NCBI GenBank assembly: GCA_016291475.1
Contig: JAEEXJ010000100.1
Span: forward strand, 1 to 11,865
Direction: 5' to 3'
DNA: 11,865 nucleotides
Source: Lachnospiraceae bacterium
GTDB taxonomy: Bacteria; Bacillota_A; Clostridia; Lachnospirales; Lachnospiraceae
Under the pieces are notes generated by a model, which ran no database searches, was not told where the DNA came from, and saw only the letters and a list, made by a program, of their open reading frames with translations. The position numbers and the translations under genes were made by a program. Every line of letters starts with the position of its first letter. Positions within the stretch are counted from its first letter, which is position 1. Positions 1-7,380 of the stretch are shown piece by piece.

Positions 1-468
1 ATCGCCGCTGCTGATCAGCTCAGAACATATGCAAGTATTCTCGAAGTTCCCTTCAGAGTTATTTACTCGGAAGATGAACTTCTGATAGCGTGTGATGATT
101 TCAGGGATTGTGACTACATCCTGGTTGATACCGCCGGTCATTCCCATAAGAGTGAAGAGCTTCTTGCTAGGCAGAAAGCCTACATGGCATGCCTTCCCGA
201 AACCTTTACCAAGCAGTGCTTTCTTGTGGTCAGTGCCACAACGAAATATAAGGATCTTAAGAAAATTGTCGACAATTATAAGACAGTTTCGGAATTTCAG
301 CTCATTTTTACAAAACTTGACGAGACATCAACCCTCGGAAGCTTGTATAATATAAGGTGCTATTCCGAATCGCCTATAGCGTTCGTTACATGCGGACAAA
401 ATGTTCCGGATGATATAGAGACTTTTAATGCACAGCGTATCGTTAAGCAGCTGCTGGGAGGAGAGTAA
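1..468 (+). CDS. flhF: FlhF, flagellar SRP-type GTPase (C-terminal part)
   Basis: Only the last 155 residues are present; the gene runs off the left edge and the frame is open from base 1. FlhF is a membrane-associated SRP-family GTPase that sets where, and in some species how many, flagella are built. Visible GTPase motifs are AAADQLRTYA near the start of the fragment, the G3 motif DTAGHSHK (fragment residues about 43-50), the G4 motif TKLDET (about 104-109) and the closing GQNVPDDIE (about 132-140). All are in the order and spacing of SRP/FtsY/FlhF NG domains. The N-terminal B domain and the P-loop lie outside the window. FlhF is preferred over Ffh or FtsY because flhG follows after a 3-base gap and the whole neighbourhood is flagellar. 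Confidence 0.95.
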   Translation: MAAADQLRTYASILEVPFRVIYSEDELLIACDDFRDCDYILVDTAGHSHKSEELLARQKAYMACLPETFTKQCFLVVSATTKYKDLKKIVDNYKTVSEFQLIFTKLDETSTLGSLYNIRCYSESPIAFVTCGQNVPDDIETFNAQRIVKQLLGGE

Positions 469-471
469 GGC

Positions 472-1341
472 ATGGATCAGGCTGAATCACTCCGTATCAT
501 AAAAGCCAGCAGACAGGCAAGACCTCTTGCAAGGGTCATAACGGTCACCAGTGGCAAGGGCGGAGTCGGAAAATCTAATACGGCGATCAATCTTGCCATA
601 TGGCTTAAAAAGCTGGGCAAGAGAGTAATTATCCTGGATGCGGATTTCGGACTTGCGAATATCGAGATAATGTTCGGAACGGTTCCCAAACATAATCTCT
701 GTGATCTGATATATCAGGGTAAAAACATAAAAGACATCATAACCTGGGGACCCGGAGAAGTCGGTTTCATATCCGGCGGAAGTGGTATCGCGGGGATGTC
801 CAATCTGAGTAACGACTATCTGAACTATATTATTCAGAATCTTTCGGAGCTTGACTCAATTGCTGATATAATAATAGTCGATACCGGAGCGGGAATATCG
901 GATGCGGTTTTGGAATTCCTTGTGGCAAGCGGTGAGATACTTCTGATAACTACTCACGAACCCACCAGCATAACCGATTCATATTCACTGCTTAAAGCAC
1001 TTGCCAGACATCCGAGGTATAATCCTCAGGAGACTACGGTCAGAATGATAGCTAACCGTGTGAGCAAGGAAGCTGACGGACAGACACTTTATAAAAAGCT
1101 GAATTCGGTAGTACAGAGATTTCTGAAACTGCCGCTTACATATCTGGGATGTGTACCGTATGATTCGCAATTATCCGATGCGGTCATGCAGCAGATGCCG
1201 GTATCGCTTAAGAATCCGGCGGCCAAATCTTCTCAGGCATATGAGAGGATAGCGAGAAGTCTGCTTGATGAAAAAGAAACCGGCGCATCCAAGGCCAGAG
1301 GTATGGCGGCGTTTTTCTCACATATAGTTACCAGAAGATGA
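472..1341 (+). CDS. flhG: FlhG (YlxH), MinD-like ATPase controlling flagellar number
   Basis: This 289-residue ParA/MinD-family ATPase works with FlhF to limit flagellar number or position at the membrane. The N-terminus carries DQAESLR at residues 2-8, matching the DQAxxLR motif by which FlhG is known to stimulate FlhF GTPase activity. The deviant Walker A SGKGGVGKS is at 27-35, with signature lysine K29. A switch I-like DADFGLAN is at 56-63 and the Walker B/switch II VDTGAG is at about 136-141. The last 13 residues (GMAAFFSHIVTRR) look like a short amphipathic membrane-targeting helix of the MinD/FlhG type, which is inferred from hydrophobic pattern only. A GGAGGAGAG ribosome binding site overlaps the end of flhF. 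Length is typical for the family. Confidence 0.96.
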   Translation: MDQAESLRIIKASRQARPLARVITVTSGKGGVGKSNTAINLAIWLKKLGKRVIILDADFGLANIEIMFGTVPKHNLCDLIYQGKNIKDIITWGPGEVGFISGGSGIAGMSNLSNDYLNYIIQNLSELDSIADIIIVDTGAGISDAVLEFLVASGEILLITTHEPTSITDSYSLLKALARHPRYNPQETTVRMIANRVSKEADGQTLYKKLNSVVQRFLKLPLTYLGCVPYDSQLSDAVMQQMPVSLKNPAAKSSQAYERIARSLLDEKETGASKARGMAAFFSHIVTRR

Positions 1342-1360
1342 TTAAGGGAGAGGATTTATT

Positions 1361-2080
1361 ATGCTTAACAATTTTATTTCACCGGGAGACAGGGTTGAGC
1401 TCACTGCGGTGGATCGTAAATTGAACGGTTCGGATAAAAACGATAATTCCAAGTTTTACGAAACCAAGATAGTTGACATCGTCTCGGAAGATTCCATCGA
1501 GGTACAGATGCCTATCGAGCAGACAAAGCTGATACTCCTTCCCGTTGACGCCGAGTTCAATATGATCGTATATACAGGGGCAGGTCTTTATCAGTGTTTT
1601 GTAAGAGTTGTTGACAGATACAAATCCAACAACATCTACGTTCTGGTCCTTGAACTTACCAGTAACCTGAGAAAATATCAGAGAAGAGAGTACTACAGAT
1701 TCAGCTGTGCTCTTGAGATGTGCTCCAGAAATCTGGTTGAGGAAGAAGTAAATGCGGTTGCGAACAAGAGCCCTCTTTATCTGCAGCCCAATCTTCCCAT
1801 TAAGAGAAGCGTAATAGTAGACATCTCCGGAGGCGGACTCAGATTCATGTCCAATCAGAAATATGAGCCCGGAAGCATGCTCTACATCAGCTATAATCTT
1901 CTCATCGGAGGAGAACGCAAGAAATACGAGCTTATCGGCAAAGTTCTTCTGGTCAAAGAACTTGAGAACAGAGCCGGAACATATGAGCACAGAGTTCAGT
2001 ATGTAAATATGGAACGCGGTGCGAGAGAAGAGATTATAAGATTTATTTTCGAAGAAGAAAGAAAGAACCTAAAGAGGTAA
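1361..2080 (+). CDS. YcgR-type flagellar brake protein, PilZ domain (c-di-GMP receptor)
   Basis: This 239-residue protein has an N-terminal YcgR-like beta domain (about 1-105) and a C-terminal PilZ domain (about 106-235). The c-di-GMP-binding signature is complete: RREYYR gives the RxxxR motif at R109-R113, and DISGGG gives the (D/N)xSxxG motif at 154-159. YcgR-family proteins bind c-di-GMP and slow or bias the flagellar motor by contacting the stator or switch; that role here is inferred from family and context. It lies between flhG and cheB, with an AGGGAGAGGA ribosome binding site a few bases upstream of its start. B. subtilis keeps its YcgR homologue (YpfA/DgrA) outside its fla/che operon, so this linkage is a Clostridia-type arrangement. 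No gene symbol is assigned because naming in this lineage varies. Confidence 0.9.
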   Translation: MLNNFISPGDRVELTAVDRKLNGSDKNDNSKFYETKIVDIVSEDSIEVQMPIEQTKLILLPVDAEFNMIVYTGAGLYQCFVRVVDRYKSNNIYVLVLELTSNLRKYQRREYYRFSCALEMCSRNLVEEEVNAVANKSPLYLQPNLPIKRSVIVDISGGGLRFMSNQKYEPGSMLYISYNLLIGGERKKYELIGKVLLVKELENRAGTYEHRVQYVNMERGAREEIIRFIFEEERKNLKR

Positions 2081-2086
2081 AAGTTC

Positions 2087-2095
2087 TGATATAAT
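2087..2095 (+). promoter_or_regulatory. Candidate extended -10 promoter upstream of cheB
   Basis: The 48-base gap between the PilZ gene and cheB holds TG-A-TATAAT: a perfect TATAAT at 2090-2095 preceded by the extended -10 TG at 2087-2088. No good -35 hexamer lies 16-18 bases upstream, which extended -10 promoters tolerate. A transcript would start near 2102 and would feed cheB-cheA-cheW and beyond independently of the main operon promoter. This is pattern-based and untested. Confidence 0.45.
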
Positions 2096-2120
2096 AAGAG
2101 TTATAAAACAAACAATTCAA

Positions 2121-2126
2121 GGCGGG
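2121..2126 (+). promoter_or_regulatory. Ribosome binding site that decides the cheB start
   Basis: GGCGGG lies 8 bases before the ATG at 2135 but only 2 bases before an in-frame ATG at 2129. Spacing therefore favours 2135, giving the N-terminus MKKKVLVVDD, which is also the normal length for a receiver domain. Confidence 0.6.
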
Positions 2127-2134
2127 AAATGCAT

Positions 2135-3214
2135 ATGAAGAAAAAAGTTTTGGTTGTTGACGACTCTGCACTTATGAGAAGAGTGCTCTGTGATATAATC
2201 AATTCGGATGATGGTTTCGAAGTAACCGGAAGGGCCATTAACGGTCTGGAAGCTTTGGAACTCGTCAAGAAAACTACATATGATGTCATTGTCTTGGATG
2301 TTAATATGCCCAAGATGAACGGACTTCAGTTCCTCTCTGAGCTTAAGAAAGCAAATATGCCCCAGAGAGTAATGATGGCCAGCACGGACACCATGGAAGG
2401 CGCACAGACCACCATGGATGCTCTGGAACTCGGAGCACTTGATTTCGTGCATAAACCGGATCAGGCCAATGCATGTCGCGAGGATGATTTCACACGTCCG
2501 TTCCTGCAGACTCTTCGCGGTGTTGCTTCTTCAAGAATGCCTGTTTTCGAAGATAAGTCAAAAGAGAGAATCAAGAAGGAGAAATCCGATCAGTTTATCA
2601 ATCTTTTGTCCAAATCTTCGGGCAAGATCACCGGTTCCAAGATAGTGGCAATAGCAAGTTCCACGGGAGGTCCCAAAGCTCTTGCTTCTGTGATTCCATT
2701 ACTCCCCGCGAACCTCGATGCACCTGTTGTACTTGTACAGCATATGCCTAAAGGTTTCACCGCGACGCTTGCTCAGAGACTTAATTCAACTTCGAAGATC
2801 TCCGTTTGTGAGGCTGCCGAAGGTCAGGTCCTTGAAAAGGGACATGTTTATATCTCTGCGGGCGGTATGCACATGAACGTTAAGGCACAGGGTGCGGGTA
2901 AGTACGTCATACATTATTCCGACGAACCTACCAGAGAGGGTGTTAAACCCTGTGCGAATTATATGTATGAGTCCCTGATAGATTCCAAGTTCGATCACAT
3001 CGTGTGCTGCGTTTTAACCGGGATGGGTGCTGACGGAACTGAAGGTATCAAAAATCTCAAGGCAAAACGCAAAGCATTCGTGATCTCCCAGGATGAAGCA
3101 TCATCTACCATTTATGGTATGCCGAGAGCCGTATATGCAGCCGGATTATCGGATCAGGTTGTGGCTCTTGACAAAGTGGCGGAAGAGATATCGATGAGAA
3201 TTGGTCTCAGCTGA
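2135..3214 (+). CDS. cheB: CheB, chemotaxis receptor methylesterase/deamidase
   Basis: CheB removes methyl groups from receptor glutamates, and deamidates receptor glutamines, when phosphorylated by CheA. The 359-residue product has a receiver domain (about 1-120) with acidic D9-D10, phospho-acceptor D55 in VIVLDVNMP and K107 in the HKP motif. A linker (about 125-165) leads to the methylesterase domain (about 168-357). The catalytic triad is readable by family position: S176 in SSTGGP, H203 in QHMPKGFT and D300 in GMGADG. An alternative ATG at 2129 would add two residues but is too close to the ribosome binding site. It is the first chemotaxis gene of the cluster and has its own candidate promoter. 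Confidence 0.97.
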   Translation: MKKKVLVVDDSALMRRVLCDIINSDDGFEVTGRAINGLEALELVKKTTYDVIVLDVNMPKMNGLQFLSELKKANMPQRVMMASTDTMEGAQTTMDALELGALDFVHKPDQANACREDDFTRPFLQTLRGVASSRMPVFEDKSKERIKKEKSDQFINLLSKSSGKITGSKIVAIASSTGGPKALASVIPLLPANLDAPVVLVQHMPKGFTATLAQRLNSTSKISVCEAAEGQVLEKGHVYISAGGMHMNVKAQGAGKYVIHYSDEPTREGVKPCANYMYESLIDSKFDHIVCCVLTGMGADGTEGIKNLKAKRKAFVISQDEASSTIYGMPRAVYAAGLSDQVVALDKVAEEISMRIGLS

Positions 3215-3254
3215 CCTTTGACTCATCTGATAAAACAAAATGGAGGGATAAATT

Positions 3255-5378
3255 ATGGATGTCAGTCAATATCTTGAGATCTTTCTTGATGAGACTAACG
3301 AGCACTTGCAGAGTCTGAACACACAGATCCTAAACCTCGAGCAGAATCCTGAGGATTCGGACACCATTAACGAGATTTTCCGTGCCGCACACTCTCTTAA
3401 GGGTATGGCGGGAACCATGGGATACAAGAGAATGCAGAATCTCACCCATGACATGGAAAATGTATTTTCCGAAGTCAGAGCCGGAAATATTAAGGTCGGT
3501 CCCGAAATGATCGATACTTTGTTCCAGTGCCTCGATGCACTTCAGGAATACACCGATAACGTCAAAAATTCTTCCGATGAGGGAACCAACGACAACGAAC
3601 CCCTCATCAAACTTCTCAATGATTATCTTAACGGCAAGGGAGCCGGCGATTCTGCGCCCGCAGCCAAAGAAGCTGCAGCACCTGCCGCTTCGGAAAGCGC
3701 TCCTGCCGATTCCAATGAAAAGTGGAATCAGATCAAGATCGATGATTCCCAGATCAAAGTAATAAGTGAAGCACTCAAGTCCGGAATGAAAGTTTACGGA
3801 CTTACCGTTTTCGTTAAAGAATCCTGCATCCTTAAGGCTGCCAGGGCTTTTCTTGTACTCAAAGCCATTGAGGAAAAGGGCGGAGAGATCATTATTTCCG
3901 ATCCTTCTTCACAGGATATCGAAGATGAAAAATTCGAATTTGATTTTACACTTATAGTTATTGCAGAGTGTCCTATCGATGATCTTATCAAAGCTGCTTC
4001 GGATGTATCCGAGATCGATAAGGTTGTGGGTGCTCCCATAGATCTTGATAAGGTTCATACCGAAGATGATGATGCAGCTGAAGAAGCTGCCGCACCCGCG
4101 CAGGAAGCTGCTCCTCAGTCTGCACAGCCCGCAGCTCCCGCACCTGCAGCTGCAGCACCTGCTGCGCCTGCAGCACAGGCGGCCGGAAACAAGCCCGCGG
4201 AGAAGAAGCCCGGCAAGCCTGTTGTAAACAGAACCATCAGAGTCGATATCGAAAAGCTCGATTCACTCATGAACCTTGTTTCCGAGCTTATCATCGCAAA
4301 GAACAGCCTTGTTTCCGCATCTGCCGAATCAGGTGCAGGTTCCAACAATGACTTTAACGAGAAGATCGAATATCTCGAAAGTGTAACCACCAATCTTCAT
4401 GAATCGGTTATGAAGGTTCGAATGGTACCTATTGAAAATACCGTTCAGAAGTTCCCTCGTATGATCAGAGATCTTAACAAGAAACTCGGCAAGAAGATGG
4501 AACTGTACATGACCGGTGAAGATACCGAACTTGATCGTACCGTTGTCGATGAGATCGGCGATCCTCTGATGCACCTGCTCAGAAATTCCGCAGACCACGG
4601 TATCGAATCTGCCGAAGTCCGTGCTCAGCGCGGAAAACCCGAGACCGGTTCTATTTTCCTTGATGCATATCAGGAAGGTAATAACGTCATCATCGAAGTA
4701 AGAGATGACGGTAACGGAATCGATGTTGAAGCAGTCAAAGCAAAGGGAATCGAAAGAGGTGTCATTACTCCCGAGCAGGCAGCTGCTATGGCTGATAAGG
4801 ATGCCGTAAACCTTCTTTTCCATCCCGGATTCTCTACCGCTAAGGTTATCACCGATGTATCCGGAAGAGGCGTAGGTCTTGACGTTGTTAAGTCTAAGAT
4901 AGAAGCTCTCAGCGGTGAAGTAAGTGTTAAGTCCGTGCTTGGCGAAGGATCGACATGGACCATCAGACTTCCTCTTACACTGGCGATCATCCAGACTCTC
5001 ATGGTTGTTGTGGGTGGAGAAAAGTATGCTATTTCACTCGGATCCATCGAGACCATCGAGACCATTCCCGAGAAGGATATCAAGTACGTCGAGAACAAAG
5101 AGGTTATTAACCTCCGCGGAACCGTTATTCCTCTTATCAGACTCAATCAGCTCATCGATGTCGAGTCCGCTTCACCCGATGATGGCAACCTTACGGTTGT
5201 TATCGTCAAGAAGGGCGATAAGATGGCAGGTATCGTAGTTGACGAACTCAGAGGACAGCAGGAAATAGTTATTAAGTCTCTCGGAAAATATATTAAACAG
5301 GTCAAATTCATCAGTGGTGCTACTATCCTCGGTGATGGCGAAGTTGCCCTCATCCTTGATACCAATGCGCTTCTTTGA
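3255..5378 (+). CDS. cheA: CheA, chemotaxis histidine kinase
   Basis: CheA is the central kinase that autophosphorylates under receptor control and passes phosphate to CheY and CheB. All five domains are visible in 707 residues. P1 HPt (about 1-128) has phospho-histidine H46 in AAHSLKG. P2 (about 175-270) is the CheY/CheB docking domain. P3 dimerisation is at about 322-410, starting VNRTIRVDIEKLDSL. P4 ATPase (about 411-572) has the N box LLRNSADHG (441-449), G1 RDDGNGID (483-490) and G2 GRGVGLD (537-543). P5 CheW-like (about 573-707) has INLRGTVIPLIRL. Ala/Pro-rich flexible linkers flank P2 (about 132-152 and 273-310). A GGAGGG ribosome binding site precedes the ATG, and the next gene starts 20 bases after the stop. 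Confidence 0.98.
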   Translation: MDVSQYLEIFLDETNEHLQSLNTQILNLEQNPEDSDTINEIFRAAHSLKGMAGTMGYKRMQNLTHDMENVFSEVRAGNIKVGPEMIDTLFQCLDALQEYTDNVKNSSDEGTNDNEPLIKLLNDYLNGKGAGDSAPAAKEAAAPAASESAPADSNEKWNQIKIDDSQIKVISEALKSGMKVYGLTVFVKESCILKAARAFLVLKAIEEKGGEIIISDPSSQDIEDEKFEFDFTLIVIAECPIDDLIKAASDVSEIDKVVGAPIDLDKVHTEDDDAAEEAAAPAQEAAPQSAQPAAPAPAAAAPAAPAAQAAGNKPAEKKPGKPVVNRTIRVDIEKLDSLMNLVSELIIAKNSLVSASAESGAGSNNDFNEKIEYLESVTTNLHESVMKVRMVPIENTVQKFPRMIRDLNKKLGKKMELYMTGEDTELDRTVVDEIGDPLMHLLRNSADHGIESAEVRAQRGKPETGSIFLDAYQEGNNVIIEVRDDGNGIDVEAVKAKGIERGVITPEQAAAMADKDAVNLLFHPGFSTAKVITDVSGRGVGLDVVKSKIEALSGEVSVKSVLGEGSTWTIRLPLTLAIIQTLMVVVGGEKYAISLGSIETIETIPEKDIKYVENKEVINLRGTVIPLIRLNQLIDVESASPDDGNLTVVIVKKGDKMAGIVVDELRGQQEIVIKSLGKYIKQVKFISGATILGDGEVALILDTNALL

Positions 5379-5385
5379 TAGCAGA

Positions 5386-5393
5386 AAGGCAGG
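5386..5393 (+). promoter_or_regulatory. Ribosome binding site that decides the cheW start
   Basis: AAGGCAGG sits 5 bases before the ATG at 5399. A TTG at 5375 that overlaps the end of cheA in the same frame would add eight residues, but it has no ribosome binding site at usable distance, so 5399 is chosen. Confidence 0.7.
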
Positions 5394-5398
5394 TTAAT

Positions 5399-5893
5399 AT
5401 GGAATTAAGTAATGAGCTTAAGAATCTTCCGGCGAGCGGTGACGAAACCAAGATCATCAAAGAGATTTTCCAGTACATCGTTATCAAGCTCGGTGACGAG
5501 AATTTCGGAATAGATATCAATTATATCGATAACATTCTTCGTATGCAGCAGATTACCAGAGTGCCCAAGGTGCCTGCTTACCTCAAGGGTGTTATCAACC
5601 TCAGAGGTGAAGTTATTCCCGTAATGAGCCTCAGGCTCAAGATGGGACTTGAAGAGGATAATATCGGACGAGATACCAGAATAATCATTCTCAAAATAGA
5701 GTCCGAAGGAAGTGTCGGAGTTCTGGTCGATGAAGTAAGAGAAGTTATCAAATTGAGTGAAGATCAGATCGAATCTACTACCGGCGAGAATGTTTCTCCC
5801 GAGTCCAGAAGATTCGTAAGCGCAGTCGGACAGAATGGGGACCAGCTGATCTCTATTCTCGATATCAATACGATCAACCTTGATGATAATTAA
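5399..5893 (+). CDS. cheW: CheW, chemotaxis coupling protein
   Basis: CheW is the small scaffold that links chemoreceptors to CheA in the polar signalling array. The 164-residue product is a single CheW domain after a polar N-terminal tail of about 20 residues. Recognisable features are YIVIKLGDENFGIDI at the domain start, ITRVPKVPAYLKGVINLRG with the conserved NLRGEVIPV turn, and VGVLVDEVREVIKL in the second half. It follows cheA by 20 bases, so the two proteins are expected from one transcript. There is no fused receiver domain, so it is CheW and not CheV. Confidence 0.97.
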   Translation: MELSNELKNLPASGDETKIIKEIFQYIVIKLGDENFGIDINYIDNILRMQQITRVPKVPAYLKGVINLRGEVIPVMSLRLKMGLEEDNIGRDTRIIILKIESEGSVGVLVDEVREVIKLSEDQIESTTGENVSPESRRFVSAVGQNGDQLISILDINTINLDDN

Positions 5894-5908
5894 AAATGAG
5901 GATGACAG

Positions 5909-6529
5909 ATGGGCGATTTAAGCTTAACTGAAGTTACACAAAATTATTATGACGTACTTAAAGAGATAGGCAATATCGGTGCCGGTAATGCCATGACCGC
6001 ACTTTCCCAGATGCTCGGTTGCAAGATCGACATGGGAGTGCCTCAGGTCGAGCTGCTTAATTTCTCCGAAGTCGGTGCGGCTATCGGCGGTGAAGAGCAG
6101 ATCATGGTCGGTGTATTCCTCGGAGTTGAGGGAGATATTACCGGATCCATGCTTTTCCTTGTAGAGCAGAAAAGTGCCAAGGCTCTTATCAACAAAGTAA
6201 TGATGGGTATGGGAGATCCCGGTGAAGAGTTTACCGAAATGGAACTTTCCGCGATGCAGGAAGTCGGTAATATCATTACCGGAGCATATCTCAATTCGCT
6301 CTCAACACTCACCAATCTCAAAATATTCCCTTCACCTCCCGCACTTACGGTGGATATGGCAGGGGCAATCCTTTCAGTTCCGGCTATTGAATTCGGAATA
6401 TTTGGAGATCAGATTCTTATGATCCAGTCGAAGTTCTTTGATGAAGTTCAGATCGACGGATACTTCATTCTGGTTCCCGATATGGAATCGTATAAGAAAA
6501 TACTTACTTCGCTTGGATTATCCGTATAG
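5909..6529 (+). CDS. cheC: CheC, CheY-P phosphatase and adaptation protein
   Basis: CheC dephosphorylates CheY-P and, through CheD, feeds back on receptor activity. The 206-residue protein shows both copies of the CheC phosphatase motif (D/S)xxxExxN-x22-P. Site 1 is D15, E19, N22 and P45; site 2 is S114, E118, N121 and P144. Both have exactly 22 residues between Asn and Pro. The flanking sequences EIGNIGAGNA and EVGNIITGAY are the usual CheC/FliY signatures. It lacks the C-terminal SpoA domain that would make it FliY, and two intact sites distinguish it from CheX. GAGGA lies 6 bases before the ATG, and cheD follows after 46 bases. Confidence 0.96.
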   Translation: MGDLSLTEVTQNYYDVLKEIGNIGAGNAMTALSQMLGCKIDMGVPQVELLNFSEVGAAIGGEEQIMVGVFLGVEGDITGSMLFLVEQKSAKALINKVMMGMGDPGEEFTEMELSAMQEVGNIITGAYLNSLSTLTNLKIFPSPPALTVDMAGAILSVPAIEFGIFGDQILMIQSKFFDEVQIDGYFILVPDMESYKKILTSLGLSV

Positions 6530-6563
6530 AACCCGAGGTAAAAATATTTTGTGTGTTTGATCC

Positions 6564-6570
6564 AAGGAGA
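6564..6570 (+). promoter_or_regulatory. Ribosome binding site that decides the cheD start
   Basis: AAGGAGA lies 5 bases before the ATG at 6576. A TTG at 6573 directly in front and in frame would be only 2 bases from the site, so the ATG is the better start. Confidence 0.75.
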
Positions 6571-6575
6571 TTTTG

Positions 6576-7061
6576 ATGAGCGAGATTATTAAGGTCGGAA
6601 TGGCAGATCTTAAGACCTGCGTTCCTCCAAATGGAATAACCACGTTGGGACTCGGCTCCTGCGTCGGAGTTGCTCTGAGGGACAAGAATGGTAAAGTCGG
6701 CGGACTTGCACATGTTATGCTTCCCGATTCATCCGTAATATCAAACAATACAAATATCGCGAAATTTGCCGATACCGGTATTGTTGAACTAGTCCGTCAA
6801 ATGGAAGCGCTCGGCGCCAATAAAAGAAATCTTGTAGCCAAGATAGCGGGCGGCGCAACCATGTTCGCAGTCAGCTCGAGGGCAGCCAGTATGAACGTCG
6901 GCGAGAGAAATGTCGAGGCGGTCAAGAAGAAACTTAAGGAGCTTGGCATTCCTATACTGGCAGAAGATACGGGATTGAATTTCGGACGAACTGTTGTATT
7001 TTATCCCGAGACCGGTGATTATATCATCAAAGCCGTAGGAAAGCCGGAGAAGACCATCTGA
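6576..7061 (+). CDS. cheD: CheD, chemoreceptor glutamine deamidase
   Basis: CheD deamidates receptor glutamines and, in Bacillus/Thermotoga-type systems, binds CheC to form an adaptation loop responsive to CheY-P. The 161-residue protein contains TLGLGSCVGV with catalytic Cys29, GLAHVMLP with His46, and Thr23. These match the Cys-His-Thr arrangement of Thermotoga CheD (C27, H44, T21) with a constant offset of two. KIAGGATMF in the middle and GRTVVFYPETGD near the end are also typical. Its stop overlaps by one base the ATG of the next small membrane gene, implying translational coupling. Confidence 0.96.
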   Translation: MSEIIKVGMADLKTCVPPNGITTLGLGSCVGVALRDKNGKVGGLAHVMLPDSSVISNNTNIAKFADTGIVELVRQMEALGANKRNLVAKIAGGATMFAVSSRAASMNVGERNVEAVKKKLKELGIPILAEDTGLNFGRTVVFYPETGDYIIKAVGKPEKTI

Positions 7062-7345
7062 TGAAAAAAAGAAAACTGCTCCCGCTCGCCATGATGCTTT
7101 TTGCGGGACTTGTTACAGTAATTATCACTTTTATCAGGGGCTGCAGTATTATCTATAAACTTGTCAGTCTTTTGATAGTATTTCTGATCTTTTATATCAT
7201 CGGTTCCGTCATCGTATATGCTCTTGATCATTTTGATAAGGTCAATGAGAAAAACGCTGAACTGGAAGATGATGTTGTAGAGATAGATGCCGACGGCGAG
7301 GTTATCGAAACGTCAGCAGAAGGAGGTCAGGCTCAGCAGCACTAA
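7061..7345 (+). CDS. Small two-TM membrane protein of unknown function
   Basis: This 94-residue protein matches no family I can name. It starts with basic residues (MKKRK), followed by two hydrophobic segments (about 7-25 and 32-54) separated by a short loop with Arg and Cys. A hydrophilic tail (about 56-94) is strongly acidic in its first half (ELEDDVVEIDADGEVIE). The positive-inside rule suggests both ends face the cytoplasm. The ATG shares one base with the cheD stop, and a GGAG lies 11 bases upstream, so translation is probably coupled to cheD. Being sandwiched between cheD and the flagellar sigma gene suggests a role in flagellar assembly or chemotaxis, but that is inference from position only. 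Confidence 0.8.
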   Translation: MKKRKLLPLAMMLFAGLVTVIITFIRGCSIIYKLVSLLIVFLIFYIIGSVIVYALDHFDKVNEKNAELEDDVVEIDADGEVIETSAEGGQAQQH

Positions 7346-7380
7346 GCTGCAGGTTTTGAGAGGCCGTATATTTCGTATAT

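Noticed and set aside
1379..1990. Long minus-strand open frame opposite the PilZ gene
   Set aside because: It lies entirely antisense to a clear PilZ protein, has no recognisable domain and no ribosome binding site I could see. It is a by-product of codon bias.
3217..3250. TTTGAC before cheA as a possible -35 box
   Set aside because: No acceptable -10 hexamer lies 16-18 bases downstream; that position is occupied by the ribosome binding site region.
4045..4227. Repetitive Ala/Pro coding stretch that could be taken for a DNA repeat element
   Set aside because: It is the flexible linker between the P2 and P3 domains of CheA, made of GCA/GCT/CCT-type codons without a fixed period.
4329..5146. 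Overlapping minus-strand frames opposite cheA
   Set aside because: They mirror the highly biased cheA coding sequence and encode no recognisable family.
6768..6775. GCCGATAC, resembling the SigD -10 element
   Set aside because: It is inside cheD, no TAAA stands about 15 bases upstream, and the codons are needed for CheD.
7336..7350. GCAGC-ACTAA-GCTGC hairpin after the two-TM gene
   Set aside because: The stem has only five pairs and is not followed by a T-tract, so it is not a convincing terminator. It could still fold, but nothing further supports it.
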